Positions 14,818 through 22,358 are shown, numbered from the stretch's first letter. The stretch: DNA of 23,404 nucleotides from Pseudomonadota bacterium (GCA_023434265.1 JAEYTA010000108.1:1-23404), one strand, 5' to 3'. Notes: generated by a model from the letters alone, not told the origin. Made by a program: numbers and translations.

Positions 14818-15471
14818 ATGCCGCCGCGGCCCAGTGCGCGCCAGGAAGAGTGTCTCAGGCTGACGGCCTTCCTGACCGACAAGGAGATCGCCGCGCGGCT
14901 CGGCCTGTCCGAGGCCACGGTCAAGAAGCACGTGCACGAGGCCTGTCGCCGGCTGGGGGTCAACCGGCGCAAGGCGGCGCTGGCGCTGCTGGAACGAAAC
15001 GTACCAGGGGCTACGAAAGACCCCATAGCCGACCCGACCGCCGGGGCGTCATCTCCCGCCTCAGTCAGGGAGGCCGATGATGAAGATGGCAGACACGCCG
15101 CTCCCGCACTGGACGTGGGAGGACCTCGAGGCGGCGCTGGACGTGTTCAGCCCGCCGGGCGCCCACGATCCGGTGCGCGCGCACCTCTTGCGGGGGCTGG
15201 CCGAGGACGCGCGGCGGGTGACCCCGCAGGAGCTGCTGCAGCAGGTGCTGAGCGCGGGCTGGGTGATGGCCCAGATGGGCGCGCGGGAGGGCGGCTCGGC
15301 TATCGACCCCCGCCCGGCGGTCCCGGCCTCCGGCTCCTGATCCTGCTGGTCGTGATCGTGGTGGTCGCCGTGCTGCTGAAGGCGGTGGCCGACCTCGTCC
15401 TGGCCTATGTCGATCAGGCCAGCGAGATCGGGCGCGCCACCCAGGCTCCGCCGCCGGCCGCGACCGGCTGA
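14818..15471 (+). CDS. LuxR-type helix-turn-helix regulator; 3' boundary uncertain
   Basis: The first 60 residues form a LuxR/GerE-like DNA-binding domain: SARQEECLRLTAFLTDKEIAA, then LGLSEATVKKHVHEACRRLG. The ATG at 14818 follows GAGGG (14808-14812). This frame has no stop until 15471, giving 217 residues, and ends in a plausible membrane segment (LLILLVVIVVVAVLLKAVADL). Between 15077 and 15340, however, the coding signal is clearly in another frame, and this frame reads as Gly/Ala/Arg-rich filler. The regulator may really stop being translated usefully near residue 90. The membrane tail may belong to a separate small gene or be joined by a frameshift. Only the DNA-binding part is secure. 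Confidence 0.5.
   Translation: MPPRPSARQEECLRLTAFLTDKEIAARLGLSEATVKKHVHEACRRLGVNRRKAALALLERNVPGATKDPIADPTAGASSPASVREADDEDGRHAAPALDVGGPRGGAGRVQPAGRPRSGARAPLAGAGRGRAAGDPAGAAAAGAERGLGDGPDGRAGGRLGYRPPPGGPGLRLLILLVVIVVVAVLLKAVADLVLAYVDQASEIGRATQAPPPAATG
15077..15340 (+). CDS. Small unknown protein (87 aa)
   Basis: ATG codons at 15077, 15080 and 15086 follow AGGGAGG (15067-15073). Third codon positions are almost all G or C and the protein is natural in composition, with a helical core (WTWEDLEAALDVFSPPG, then VRAHLLRGLAEDARRVTPQELLQQVL). It lies inside the longer open frame of the HTH gene but in a different frame, and coding bias favours this one. Family not recognised. It probably forms a small operon with the HTH gene. 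Confidence 0.65.
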   Translation: MMKMADTPLPHWTWEDLEAALDVFSPPGAHDPVRAHLLRGLAEDARRVTPQELLQQVLSAGWVMAQMGAREGGSAIDPRPAVPASGS

Positions 15472-15551
15472 CCGTTCCGCCCGCGGACGACGAGGGAGAG
15501 ACCCCGATCCCGCCATTTCTGGCCGCCTACTATCTGGTCCTGCTGGTCGCC

Positions 15552-15956
15552 GTGTCGCTCGCTTGGCTGAAGGGCGGGCACCCGGAGCGCTTCGGCGCGA
15601 CCATCCTCATCCTCGTGTTCGGCCTGTCCTTCATCGGGCATCCATGGCGGCTGTGGAACGTGCACGTCTTCGACGCCGCCTTCGACGTCGCGACCACCCT
15701 GGTGTTCGGCTGGATGGCCGCGACCGGCCGGCGCTGGTGGCCGCTGGCCATGACCGGGGTGATGGCGCTGACCGTGCTGGTGCACGTGGCCGCCTTCGCG
15801 GACCCGACGATGAGCCGGTACGCCGACATCTCGGCGCGGATCGGCCTGGGCATATTGATGGGGCTGACCCTGCTGGCCGGCGTCGGCGAGCGCTGGCTGG
15901 CCGGCGAGGCGCCGGTCAGCGCCGGCGCGCGCTGGCGCCCGTGGAAGAAGCCTTGA
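15552..15956 (+). CDS. Small integral membrane protein
   Basis: The annotated GTG start gives 134 residues with about four membrane segments: FGATILILVFGLSFIG, FDVATTLVFGWMAA, a segment around PLAMTGVMALTVLVH, and ARIGLGILMGLTLLAG. The reading frame stays open upstream and encodes PPFLAAYYLVLLVAV, an additional hydrophobic helix. An AGGGAG (15493-15498) lies eight bases before an in-frame ATC at 15507. The true start may therefore be that ATC, or an ATG changed by mutation or base error. No family is recognised. Confidence 0.6.
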   Translation: MSLAWLKGGHPERFGATILILVFGLSFIGHPWRLWNVHVFDAAFDVATTLVFGWMAATGRRWWPLAMTGVMALTVLVHVAAFADPTMSRYADISARIGLGILMGLTLLAGVGERWLAGEAPVSAGARWRPWKKP

Positions 15957-15958
15957 AC

Positions 15959-15978
15959 ATATAAGGATCGCTTTATAT
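15959..15978 (+). promoter_or_regulatory. Operator-like palindrome upstream of metK
   Basis: ATATAAGGATCGCTTTATAT has perfect six-base outer arms (ATATAA/TTATAT) and lies 34 bases before the metK start in an otherwise GC-rich region. AT-rich palindromes of this form occur before methionine-cycle genes in alphaproteobacteria and are bound by ArsR-family SahR-type regulators. The match is from memory of the motif, and the regulator is not in the window. Confidence 0.5.
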
Positions 15979-16012
15979 CTCTGACGGCCGCCCCGGCCTC
16001 CAGGAGCCCGCC

Positions 16013-17248
16013 TTGTCCCGATCCTCCTTCCTCTTCACCTCGGAAAGCGTGTCGGAGGGCCATCCGGACAAGGTCGCCGACCAGATCTCGGACGCCGTCG
16101 TCGACCTGTTCCTGTCCAAGGACCCCGAGGCCCGGGTGGCCTGCGAGACCATGACCACCACCAACCGGGTGATCCTCGCCGGCGAGGTCCGCGCCCGCGA
16201 CCCGAACAACCCCCATGATCCGGTTGCGGAACGGAAGGCGTGGGAGGCGCACAACGAGGCTTTCACCCAGGCCATCCTGGACAACCTTGAACCGGTCGCC
16301 CGGCAGGTCGTCCGGGACATCGGCTACGAGCAGACCGGCTTCCACCACGAGACGCTGGTGTTCGAGAACCATCTGCACGGCCAGTCGGCCCACATCGCCC
16401 AGGGCGTCGACGCGCGCGAGGGGAAGGACGAGGGCGCCGGCGACCAGGGCATCATGTTCGGCTACGCCTCGAACGAGACGCCGGAGCTGATGCCGGCCAC
16501 CCTGCAGTACAGTCACAACATCCTGCGCAAACTGGCCGAGGCCCGGCACGCCGGACGCGAGCCGGGGCTGGAGCCCGACGCCAAGAGCCAGGTGACGCTC
16601 TATTACGAGAACGGTCGCCCGGTGCGCGCCGCCTCGATCGTGGTCTCGACCCAGCACAAGGCCGGGCTGAGCCAGGACCAGGTCGCGGCCATCGTGAAGC
16701 CCTACGTGCGCGAGGTGCTGCCCGAGGGCTTCATCACCAACGAGACCGAGTGGCACATCAACCCGACCGGGGCGTTCGAGATCGGCGGGCCGGACGGCGA
16801 CGCCGGCCTGACCGGGCGCAAGATCATCGTCGACACCTACGGCGGGGCGGCCCCGCACGGCGGCGGCGCCTTCTCGGGCAAGGACCCGACCAAGGTCGAC
16901 CGCTCGGCCGCCTACGCTTGCCGCTACCTGGCCAAGAACGTGGTCGCCGCCGGCTTGGCCGAGCGCTGCACCATCCAGATCAGCTACGCCATCGGCGTGT
17001 CGAAGCCGCTGTCGGTCCATGTCGACCTGCACGGCACGGGCAAGGTCGAGGAGGCGGTTCTCGAGGCCGAGCTGCCGAAGCTGATCGGGGGGGCCAGCCC
17101 GCGGGCGATCCGCGAGCACCTGGGCCTGAACAAGCCGATCTACCGCCGCACCGCGGCCTACGGCCACTTCGGCCGCGCGCCGGAAGCGGACGGCGGCTTC
17201 AGCTGGGAGCGGACGGATCTGGTGGAGAAGCTGCGGGCGCTGGCCTGA
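16013..17248 (+). CDS. metK: S-adenosylmethionine synthetase
   Basis: MetK makes S-adenosylmethionine from methionine and ATP in the cytoplasm, the methyl donor used by HsdM and TrmB among others. The TTG start has AGGAG six bases upstream (16002-16006). The 411-residue protein carries the family signatures: FTSESVSEGHPDKVADQISD with the active-site H17, GAGDQGIMFGYA, and the loop GGGAFSGKDPTKVDRSAAY. Three-domain length is normal. A palindromic operator candidate lies upstream and a heptamer-repeat hairpin directly downstream. metK followed by trmB is typical of this lineage. Confidence 0.97.
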   Translation: MSRSSFLFTSESVSEGHPDKVADQISDAVVDLFLSKDPEARVACETMTTTNRVILAGEVRARDPNNPHDPVAERKAWEAHNEAFTQAILDNLEPVARQVVRDIGYEQTGFHHETLVFENHLHGQSAHIAQGVDAREGKDEGAGDQGIMFGYASNETPELMPATLQYSHNILRKLAEARHAGREPGLEPDAKSQVTLYYENGRPVRAASIVVSTQHKAGLSQDQVAAIVKPYVREVLPEGFITNETEWHINPTGAFEIGGPDGDAGLTGRKIIVDTYGGAAPHGGGAFSGKDPTKVDRSAAYACRYLAKNVVAAGLAERCTIQISYAIGVSKPLSVHVDLHGTGKVEEAVLEAELPKLIGGASPRAIREHLGLNKPIYRRTAAYGHFGRAPEADGGFSWERTDLVEKLRALA

Positions 17249-17252
17249 AGAA

Positions 17253-17373
17253 GGGTCGAGGGTCGAGGGTCGAGGGGGTTTCGCGCAGGCCGCCGAGGTC
17301 ACAGTCAGACCGCCGGGCAGGCGGCCGCATTGTCTCAGCTTGTCCCCGACCCTCGACCCTCGACCCTCGACCC
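17253..17373. repeat. Inverted heptanucleotide repeat arrays after metK
   Basis: Three copies of GGGTCGA (17253-17273) face three copies of TCGACCC plus one degenerate copy (17346-17373). Positions 17253-17276 and 17350-17373 form a perfect 24-base inverted repeat with a 73-base loop. It fills most of the metK-trmB gap. It may act as a terminator or RNA stabiliser, or be a small interspersed repeat that varies in copy number. Confidence 0.85.
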
Positions 17374-17388
17374 TCTAAACGCCGCCGC

Positions 17389-18087
17389 ATGTCATCGCCC
17401 TCCGACGCCCCGACCTGGGGCCCGCTCCGCTCGTTCGGCCGCATCAAGTCGCGGACACTGAAGCCCCGGCAGGCGGCGCTGTTCGACACCCTGCTGCCGA
17501 CCATCGCCGTGCCTGATCCGTCGGCGGGGCCGATCGACCCGGCCGCGCTCATGCCAGGGGCGACCGAGGTGTGGCTGGAGATCGGCTTCGGCGGCGGCGA
17601 GCATCTGGCCGAACAGGCGAGCCGTCACCCCGACGCCCTGATGATCGGCTGCGAGCCGTTCCTGAACGGGGTTGGCTCGGCGCTGCGGCACATCGACGAG
17701 CGCGGGCTGAAGAACGTGCGCCTGCACGCCGGCGACGCCCGCGACATCATGAAGGCCCTGCCCGACGCCTCGCTGGACCGGGTGATGATCCTGTTTCCGG
17801 ACCCGTGGCCCAAGGCGCGGCACAACAAGCGGCGGCTGGTGCAGGACGAGACGGCGGCGGAGATCGCGCGGCTGCTGAAGCCGGGCGGGCGACTGCGTTT
17901 CGTGACCGACTGGAAGGACTACGCCGACTGGGCGCTGGAGCGGTTCGAGCGCACGCCGGGGCTGGTCTGGCAGGCGGAAGAGGCCGACGACTGGCGCGTG
18001 GCGCCGCCGGATCATGTGGTGACCCGCTACGAGGAGAAGAAGCTGGGCGATACGCCGCCGGTCTTCCTGGAGTTCGTGCGCGCATGA
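17389..18087 (+). CDS. trmB: tRNA (guanine-N7-)-methyltransferase
   Basis: TrmB methylates G46 in the variable loop of tRNAs using S-adenosylmethionine. The ATG at 17389 gives 232 residues. The SAM-binding loop GFGGGEH is at 66-72 and the family signature PDPWPKARHNKRR at 137-149; TRYEEKKLG near the C-terminus matches the TrmB TxYExK element. Any longer frame upstream runs across metK and is not real. Its stop overlaps the start of the cyclase gene (ATGA). Confidence 0.96.
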   Translation: MSSPSDAPTWGPLRSFGRIKSRTLKPRQAALFDTLLPTIAVPDPSAGPIDPAALMPGATEVWLEIGFGGGEHLAEQASRHPDALMIGCEPFLNGVGSALRHIDERGLKNVRLHAGDARDIMKALPDASLDRVMILFPDPWPKARHNKRRLVQDETAAEIARLLKPGGRLRFVTDWKDYADWALERFERTPGLVWQAEEADDWRVAPPDHVVTRYEEKKLGDTPPVFLEFVRA

Positions 18088-18740
18088 GGCTGGTCGATCT
18101 CAGCCATGTGATCGAGGACGGGATGGTCACCTACAAGGGGCTGCCGGCGCCGCATGTCTGCGATTACCTGAGCCGCGAGGCCTCGCGGGCGCATTACGAG
18201 GCGGGGACCGAGTTCCAGATCGGCCGGATCGAGATGGTCGGCAACACCGGCACCTATCTGGACACGCCGTTTCACCGCTACGCCGACGGCGAGGACCTGT
18301 CGCAGGTCGGGCTGGAGCGGCTGGTGGAGCTGCCGGGCCTGGTGGTGCGGACCGGCGCGCGGCAGGCCATCGACGCCGACGCCTTCGAGGGACTGGACGT
18401 GGCCGGCAAGGCGGTGCTGGTGCACACCGGCTGGAGCCGTCACTGGCGGACAGAGGGCTATTACGAGGGCCATCCCTTCCTGACCGAAGCGGCCGCCCGG
18501 CGGCTGGTCGCGGGCGGGGCGTGGCTGGTGGGGATCGACTCGCACAATATCGACGACACGACGGGGCGGACGCGGCCGGTGCATTCGACCCTGCTGGGCG
18601 CCGGGGTGCTGATCGTCGAGCACATGCGCGGGCTGGACGAGCTGCCGGACGGGCCGTTCCGCTTCTTCGCGGCGCCGCCGAAGGTGAAGGGGTTCGGGAC
18701 GTTTCCGGTGCGGGCCTTCGCGGCGGTCGACGCGGGCTAG
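18084..18740 (+). CDS. Cyclase-family (kynurenine formamidase-like) hydrolase, altered metal motif
   Basis: The 218-residue protein has the cyclase/KynB fold pattern: VDLSHVIEDGM at the start, a metal-site loop at 54-64, GIDSHNIDD, and EHMRGLDELP near the end. Kynurenine formamidases hydrolyse N-formylkynurenine at a zinc site built on HxGTHxDxPxH. Here the loop reads NTGTYLDTPFH: the first His is N54 and the second is Y58, while D60 and H64 remain. Substrate and activity are therefore uncertain. It is coupled to trmB by a four-base overlap and converges on bioY with a four-base 3' overlap. Confidence 0.85.
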   Translation: MRLVDLSHVIEDGMVTYKGLPAPHVCDYLSREASRAHYEAGTEFQIGRIEMVGNTGTYLDTPFHRYADGEDLSQVGLERLVELPGLVVRTGARQAIDADAFEGLDVAGKAVLVHTGWSRHWRTEGYYEGHPFLTEAAARRLVAGGAWLVGIDSHNIDDTTGRTRPVHSTLLGAGVLIVEHMRGLDELPDGPFRFFAAPPKVKGFGTFPVRAFAAVDAG

Positions 18741-19258
18741 AGCTTCAGACGGCGCAGGGGCCGGTCGGCGAGCAGGACCAGCGCGGACTTGACCGCGGCG
18801 CCGATCAGGAAGGGCGTGAAGCCGGCGGAGAGGGCGGCGGCGGGGCCGATGCGCGTCGCCAGCCAGGCGGTTCCGAGGGCGAGGATCAGCAGGTGGGCGG
18901 CGCAAAGGAGGGCGAAGCCCTGCACCGGACGCTCGAGCCGCCCGGAGGCGGAGGCCCAGCCGGCGAGGGCGGCGGCGAGCGGGAAGGCGAACAGGTAGCC
19001 CGCCGTCGGGCCGGCGAAAGGGGCGAGGCCCGAGGCGCCGTCGGACAGCACGGGCAGGCCGGCCGCGGCGGCGGCGAGGTAGAGCAGCACGGCGGCCGCC
19101 CCGCGCCATGGCCCGAGCACGGCGCCGGCGAGCAGGACCGCGAAGGTCTGCATCGTCATCGGCACCGGAACCATGGGCACGGCGAGCCGGGCGCCGAGGG
19201 CGATCAGGGCCGCGAAGGCCAAGATTCCCGCCAAGGCCGAGATCGTCGGCCTACCCAC
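18737..19258 (-). CDS. bioY: Biotin transporter substrate-binding component (BioY)
   Basis: BioY is the membrane S-component that binds and imports biotin, alone or with an ECF energy-coupling module. The 173-residue minus-strand protein is hydrophobic with about five to six membrane helices. It carries the family's N-terminal ALGARLAVPMVPVPMTMQTFAV and the GPTAGYLFAFP block. The start is a GTG at 19258 that overlaps the last eight bases of the upstream orphan gene, so the two are probably co-transcribed. No energy-coupling genes (bioM/bioN) are nearby, and I see no BioR-type operator. Confidence 0.9.
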   Translation of the reverse strand: MGRPTISALAGILAFAALIALGARLAVPMVPVPMTMQTFAVLLAGAVLGPWRGAAAVLLYLAAAAAGLPVLSDGASGLAPFAGPTAGYLFAFPLAAALAGWASASGRLERPVQGFALLCAAHLLILALGTAWLATRIGPAAALSAGFTPFLIGAAVKSALVLLADRPLRRLKL

Positions 19259-19850
19259 GGATCACGATCTCGATAGCGGCGACATCCACTCCATAGTGTG
19301 CCGCTAGTTGTCTCTTGGCCTCGGCGATGTTCAGTCCGACAGTCGGTGCAGGCCTCGCCGTGACGGCGACAGGCGCAGGTTCCTCGGTCCCGTTGAGGGG
19401 CTGGCGGACCGTCCATTTGGCGAGCTTCGCCGCACCGGAGCGCCTAGGTGCATCCGGGTCGTCATGAAGCGCGATCCACAGCCCGGTCCAGTCACTTACC
19501 TTAAGGCCTGCGGCCAGCTTGCTTTCCCGGGCTTCGTCGAAGGCCTTCCTGAGATCGCTCGCCTCGAAGAAATGCACATCGATGGCGCTGGGCCGATCTT
19601 CGTTATCGGCCGTGGCCACGAGAACGAAGTCACAGTCTCTTAGTGTGCCCCAGTGGTCCTTGTTCCAAGGAAAGGCGAACCATCCATGTTTCGCCGTCCG
19701 CACGGCGCAGGACCCGTTGTAGGCGCCCGACAACTGGAAGAAAGTATTCTCCGGTCTCCCGCGCCCGATAATAGACACGGCGTCTGCCCCCTTGGACTCG
19801 ATGGCGATCCGTGCGGCCTGCCGGAGCCCTGACGTATCAGCTTGGACCAT
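19251..19850 (-). CDS. Unknown protein (199 aa), likely acquired
   Basis: The ATG at 19850 has AAGGAG six bases upstream on the minus strand; a TTG at 19871 is an alternative without a good site. The N-terminal 130 residues look like an alpha/beta domain (IGRGRPENTFFQLSGAYNG, then WFAFPWNKDHWG and CDFVLVATADNEDRPS). A variable linker is followed by a short conserved tail (LNIAEAKRQLAAHYGVDVAAIEI). Third-position GC is lower than in bioY and rimP, which suggests transfer into a conserved neighbourhood. A nuclease-like fold is conceivable from the CDFVLVA strand but no catalytic set is clear. Confidence 0.75.
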   Translation of the reverse strand: MVQADTSGLRQAARIAIESKGADAVSIIGRGRPENTFFQLSGAYNGSCAVRTAKHGWFAFPWNKDHWGTLRDCDFVLVATADNEDRPSAIDVHFFEASDLRKAFDEARESKLAAGLKVSDWTGLWIALHDDPDAPRRSGAAKLAKWTVRQPLNGTEEPAPVAVTARPAPTVGLNIAEAKRQLAAHYGVDVAAIEIVIRG

Positions 19851-19871
19851 GTGTCTCTCCTTCTCGTCCAA

Positions 19872-19900
19872 CTAAGAAACTAAGAGGGAGAAGCTGTCAA
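19872..19900 (-). promoter_or_regulatory. Promoter of the orphan gene and bioY
   Basis: On the minus strand a perfect TTGACA (19900-19895) is followed after 17 bases by TCTTAG (19877-19872), a weak -10. The -10 region lies in a direct repeat, CTTAGTTTCTTAGTT. The start codon follows at 19850. Confidence 0.5.
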
Positions 19901-19922
19901 CGGAGAAACTCTGAATTTGTCA

Positions 19923-19951
19923 TTGGCGTCTGGGACAGCGGACGCTATATG
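19923..19951 (+). promoter_or_regulatory. Promoter of the rimP-nusA-infB operon
   Basis: TTGGCG (19923-19928) and TATATG (19946-19951) are 17 bases apart. Transcription would begin near 19958, leaving a leader of about 80 bases before rimP. It is divergent from the orphan-gene promoter, with about 22 bases between the -35 elements. Confidence 0.5.
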
Positions 19952-19962
19952 CCGCCCCACAT

Positions 19963-20029
19963 CGTTAGACCGGCGTCCTAACGGCGCCGTTTGAAGCGGC
20001 GGCCGGACGGCCCGCCGCTTTTTTTTTTT
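19963..20029 (+). terminator. Leader hairpin and intrinsic terminator in front of rimP
   Basis: A first stem CGTTAG/CTAACG (19963-19968 and 19978-19983) is followed by AAGCGGCGG (19994-20002) paired with CCGCCGCTT (20012-20020) and an unbroken run of eleven Ts (20019-20029). The T-run ends 10 bases before the rimP GTG. The position suggests transcription attenuation of the operon that encodes the termination factor NusA. Confidence 0.75.
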
Positions 20030-20039
20030 GGATCGCCGC

Positions 20040-20588
20040 GTGAAGGCCAAGACCGCCGAAGACCGCGCCCTGCTGGAGCTCATCGAGCCCGTGGCCGAGA
20101 GCCAGGGGCTGGAGATCGTGCGCGTGCGGCTGATGGGCGGGACCCAGCGCCGGCGGCTGCAGATCATGGCCGAGCGCGCCGCGGACCACGACATCGCCGT
20201 CGAGGAATGCGCCCGCCTGAGCCGCGCCGTGTCCGAGGTGCTGGACGCCGCCGACCCGATCTCGGGCGAATACCTGCTGGAGGTATCCTCGCCCGGCATC
20301 GACCGGCCGCTGACCCGGCTGTCGGACTTCGACCTGTTCGACGGCTACGAGGCGCGGCTGGAGACCGACCGGATGATCGAGGGCCGCAAGCGCTTCAAGG
20401 GCGTGCTGGCCGGCGTCGACGGCGACAACGTCGCCGTCGACCTGGAGGGCGAGGCGGACACCGCCCTGATCCCCTTCGCCTGGCTGACCGACGCCAAGCT
20501 GGTGCTGACCGACGAACTGCTGAAGGCGGGCGCCGAGAAGCGCGCCGCCCGCAACGACAACAACCCGACTGAAGAAACTGAGGACTGA
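20040..20588 (+). CDS. rimP: Ribosome maturation factor RimP
   Basis: RimP assists assembly of the 30S ribosomal subunit. From the GTG at 20040 it has 182 residues; the TTG at 20028 lies in the terminator T-run and is less likely. The N-terminal domain (LLELIEPVAESQGLEIV) and the SPGIDRPLTRLSDFD motif are typical, followed by the Sm-like C-terminal domain (FKGVLAGVDGDNVAVDL). It is three bases from nusA, the usual operon arrangement. The ribosome binding site is weak. Confidence 0.93.
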   Translation: MKAKTAEDRALLELIEPVAESQGLEIVRVRLMGGTQRRRLQIMAERAADHDIAVEECARLSRAVSEVLDAADPISGEYLLEVSSPGIDRPLTRLSDFDLFDGYEARLETDRMIEGRKRFKGVLAGVDGDNVAVDLEGEADTALIPFAWLTDAKLVLTDELLKAGAEKRAARNDNNPTEETED

Positions 20589-20591
20589 GGC

Positions 20592-22340
20592 ATGGCCGTC
20601 ACCGGTGTCGCCGCGAACCGTCTCGAACTGCTGCAGATCGCCGATGCGGTCGCGCGCGAGAAGAACATCGACAAGGAAATCGTCGTCGAGGCGATCGAGG
20701 AGGCCATCCAGAAGGGGGCCAAGGCGCGCTACGGCGCCCACCACGACATCCGCGCCAAGATCGATCCGAAGACCGGCGAGCTGGCCCTGACCCGCCACGT
20801 CACCATCGTCGAGGACGACTGGCAGCCCGAGGACGAGCTGGAGGAGTTCAACGACTCCGCCATGGTCCGGCTGAAGGATGCCCTGAAGCGCGATCCGGAG
20901 GCCGTGGTCGGCAAGGAGTATGTCGAGGAGCTGCCGCCGTTCGAGTTCGGCCGGGTGCAGACCCAGATGGCCCGCCAGGTGGTGACCGGGAAGGTCCGCG
21001 AGGCCGAGCGCGCCAACCAGTACGAGGAGTTCAAGGACCGCGTCGGCGAGATCGTCAACGGCACGGTCAAGCGCCTCGAATACGGCAACACCATTGTCGA
21101 CCTGGGCCGTGGGGAAGGCATCATGCGCCGCGACCAGTCGATCCCGCGCGAGGTGTTCTACGTGGGCGACCGCGTCCGCACCTACATCTACGACGTGCGT
21201 CCGGAGGCCAAGGGCCCGCAGGTCATGCTGAGCCGGGCCCATCCGGGCTTCATGGCCAAGCTGTTCGCCCAGGAGGTGCCCGAGGTCTACGACGGCGTCA
21301 TCGAGATCCGCGCCGCCGCCCGCGACCCGGGCTCGCGCGCCAAGATGGCGGTGCTGTCGAACGACAGTTCGATCGACCCGGTCGGGGCCTGCGTCGGCAT
21401 GCGCGGCTCGCGCGTGCAGGCGGTGGTCGCCGAGCTGCAGGGCGAGAAGATCGACATCATCCAGTGGAACCCCGACGAGCCGACCTTCATCGTCAACGCC
21501 CTGGCCCCGGCCGAGGTGTCGAAGGTGGTGCTGGACGAGGAGGCCGACCGCGTCGAGGTGGTGGTGCCCGACGAGCAGCTGTCGCTGGCCATCGGCCGCC
21601 GCGGCCAGAACGTGCGCCTCGCCTCGCAGCTGACCGGCTGGCAGATCGACATCATCACCGAGGCCCAGGACTCGGAGCGCCGCCAGAAGGAGTTCGCCGA
21701 GCGGACCGCCCTGTTCCAGGAGGCGCTGGACGTCGACGAGGTGATCGCCCAGCTGCTGGTCACCGAGGGCTTCGCCACGGTCGAGGACCTGGCCTGGGTC
21801 GAGCCGTACGAGATCTCGGACATCGAGGGCTTCGACGAGGAGACTGCCGAGGAGCTGCAGGCCCGCGCCCGCGACTTCCTCGAGCGCCAGGCCGCCGAGC
21901 AGGACGCGAAGCGCAAGGAACTGGGCGTCGAGGACGGCGTGCTGGAGGTGCCGGGCGTGACCCTGCCGATGGCCGTGGCCCTGGGCGAGGGCGGGGTGAA
22001 GACCGTCGAGGATCTGGCCGACCTGGCCACCGACGAAATCCGCGGCGGCTACGAGATGCGCGGCGGCGAGCGGGTCAAGGTGGCCGGCGTGCTGGAAAGC
22101 TTCAACCTGGCCCAGGAAGAGGCCGAGATGCTGATCCTGCAGGCCCGGGTGGCGGCCGGCTGGATCGACGCCTCGGAGCTGCCGCAGCCGGAGCCCGAGC
22201 CGGAGTACGAGGAAGAGTACGCCGAGGGCGAATACGACGCCGACGCGGTCTTCGCCGACATGGGCGAGGGCGCGGACGAGACGACCGACGGCGACGCGGA
22301 GGCTTCGGACGAAGCCGCCGACGAACCCCAAGACGCGTGA
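20592..22340 (+). CDS. nusA: Transcription termination/antitermination factor NusA
   Basis: NusA binds RNA polymerase and RNA to modulate pausing, termination and antitermination. The 582-residue protein shows the N-terminal polymerase-binding domain (about 1-130), the S1 domain (around GEIVNGTVKRLEYGNTIVDL), KH1 (VGACVGMRGSRVQAVV) and KH2 (LAIGRRGQNVRLASQLTGW). Two C-terminal helix-hairpin-helix repeats follow, then a very acidic tail (EPEPEYEEEYAEG and on to the end). The tail is typical of alphaproteobacterial NusA. The ATG follows GAGG of the rimP stop region. The leader terminator upstream suggests it could control its own operon. Confidence 0.97.
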   Translation: MAVTGVAANRLELLQIADAVAREKNIDKEIVVEAIEEAIQKGAKARYGAHHDIRAKIDPKTGELALTRHVTIVEDDWQPEDELEEFNDSAMVRLKDALKRDPEAVVGKEYVEELPPFEFGRVQTQMARQVVTGKVREAERANQYEEFKDRVGEIVNGTVKRLEYGNTIVDLGRGEGIMRRDQSIPREVFYVGDRVRTYIYDVRPEAKGPQVMLSRAHPGFMAKLFAQEVPEVYDGVIEIRAAARDPGSRAKMAVLSNDSSIDPVGACVGMRGSRVQAVVAELQGEKIDIIQWNPDEPTFIVNALAPAEVSKVVLDEEADRVEVVVPDEQLSLAIGRRGQNVRLASQLTGWQIDIITEAQDSERRQKEFAERTALFQEALDVDEVIAQLLVTEGFATVEDLAWVEPYEISDIEGFDEETAEELQARARDFLERQAAEQDAKRKELGVEDGVLEVPGVTLPMAVALGEGGVKTVEDLADLATDEIRGGYEMRGGERVKVAGVLESFNLAQEEAEMLILQARVAAGWIDASELPQPEPEPEYEEEYAEGEYDADAVFADMGEGADETTDGDAEASDEAADEPQDA

Positions 22341-22358
22341 TGGGAGACCGGGCCGTCC

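Noticed and set aside
15957..16012. SAM riboswitch before metK
   Set aside because: The gap is only 56 bases and shows a DNA palindrome, with no recognisable SAM-II or SAM-V aptamer.
15530..17302. Minus-strand open frame of 590 codons over metK
   Set aside because: It is antisense to metK, which is certain, and has no recognisable domain.
17253..17373. CRISPR array
   Set aside because: Repeats are 7 bases, directly abutting without spacers, and inverted; no cas genes are present.
18027..19109. Minus-strand open frame of 360 codons overlapping bioY and the cyclase gene
   Set aside because: It is Arg/Pro-rich and has no domain, while bioY in another frame and the cyclase gene account for the region.
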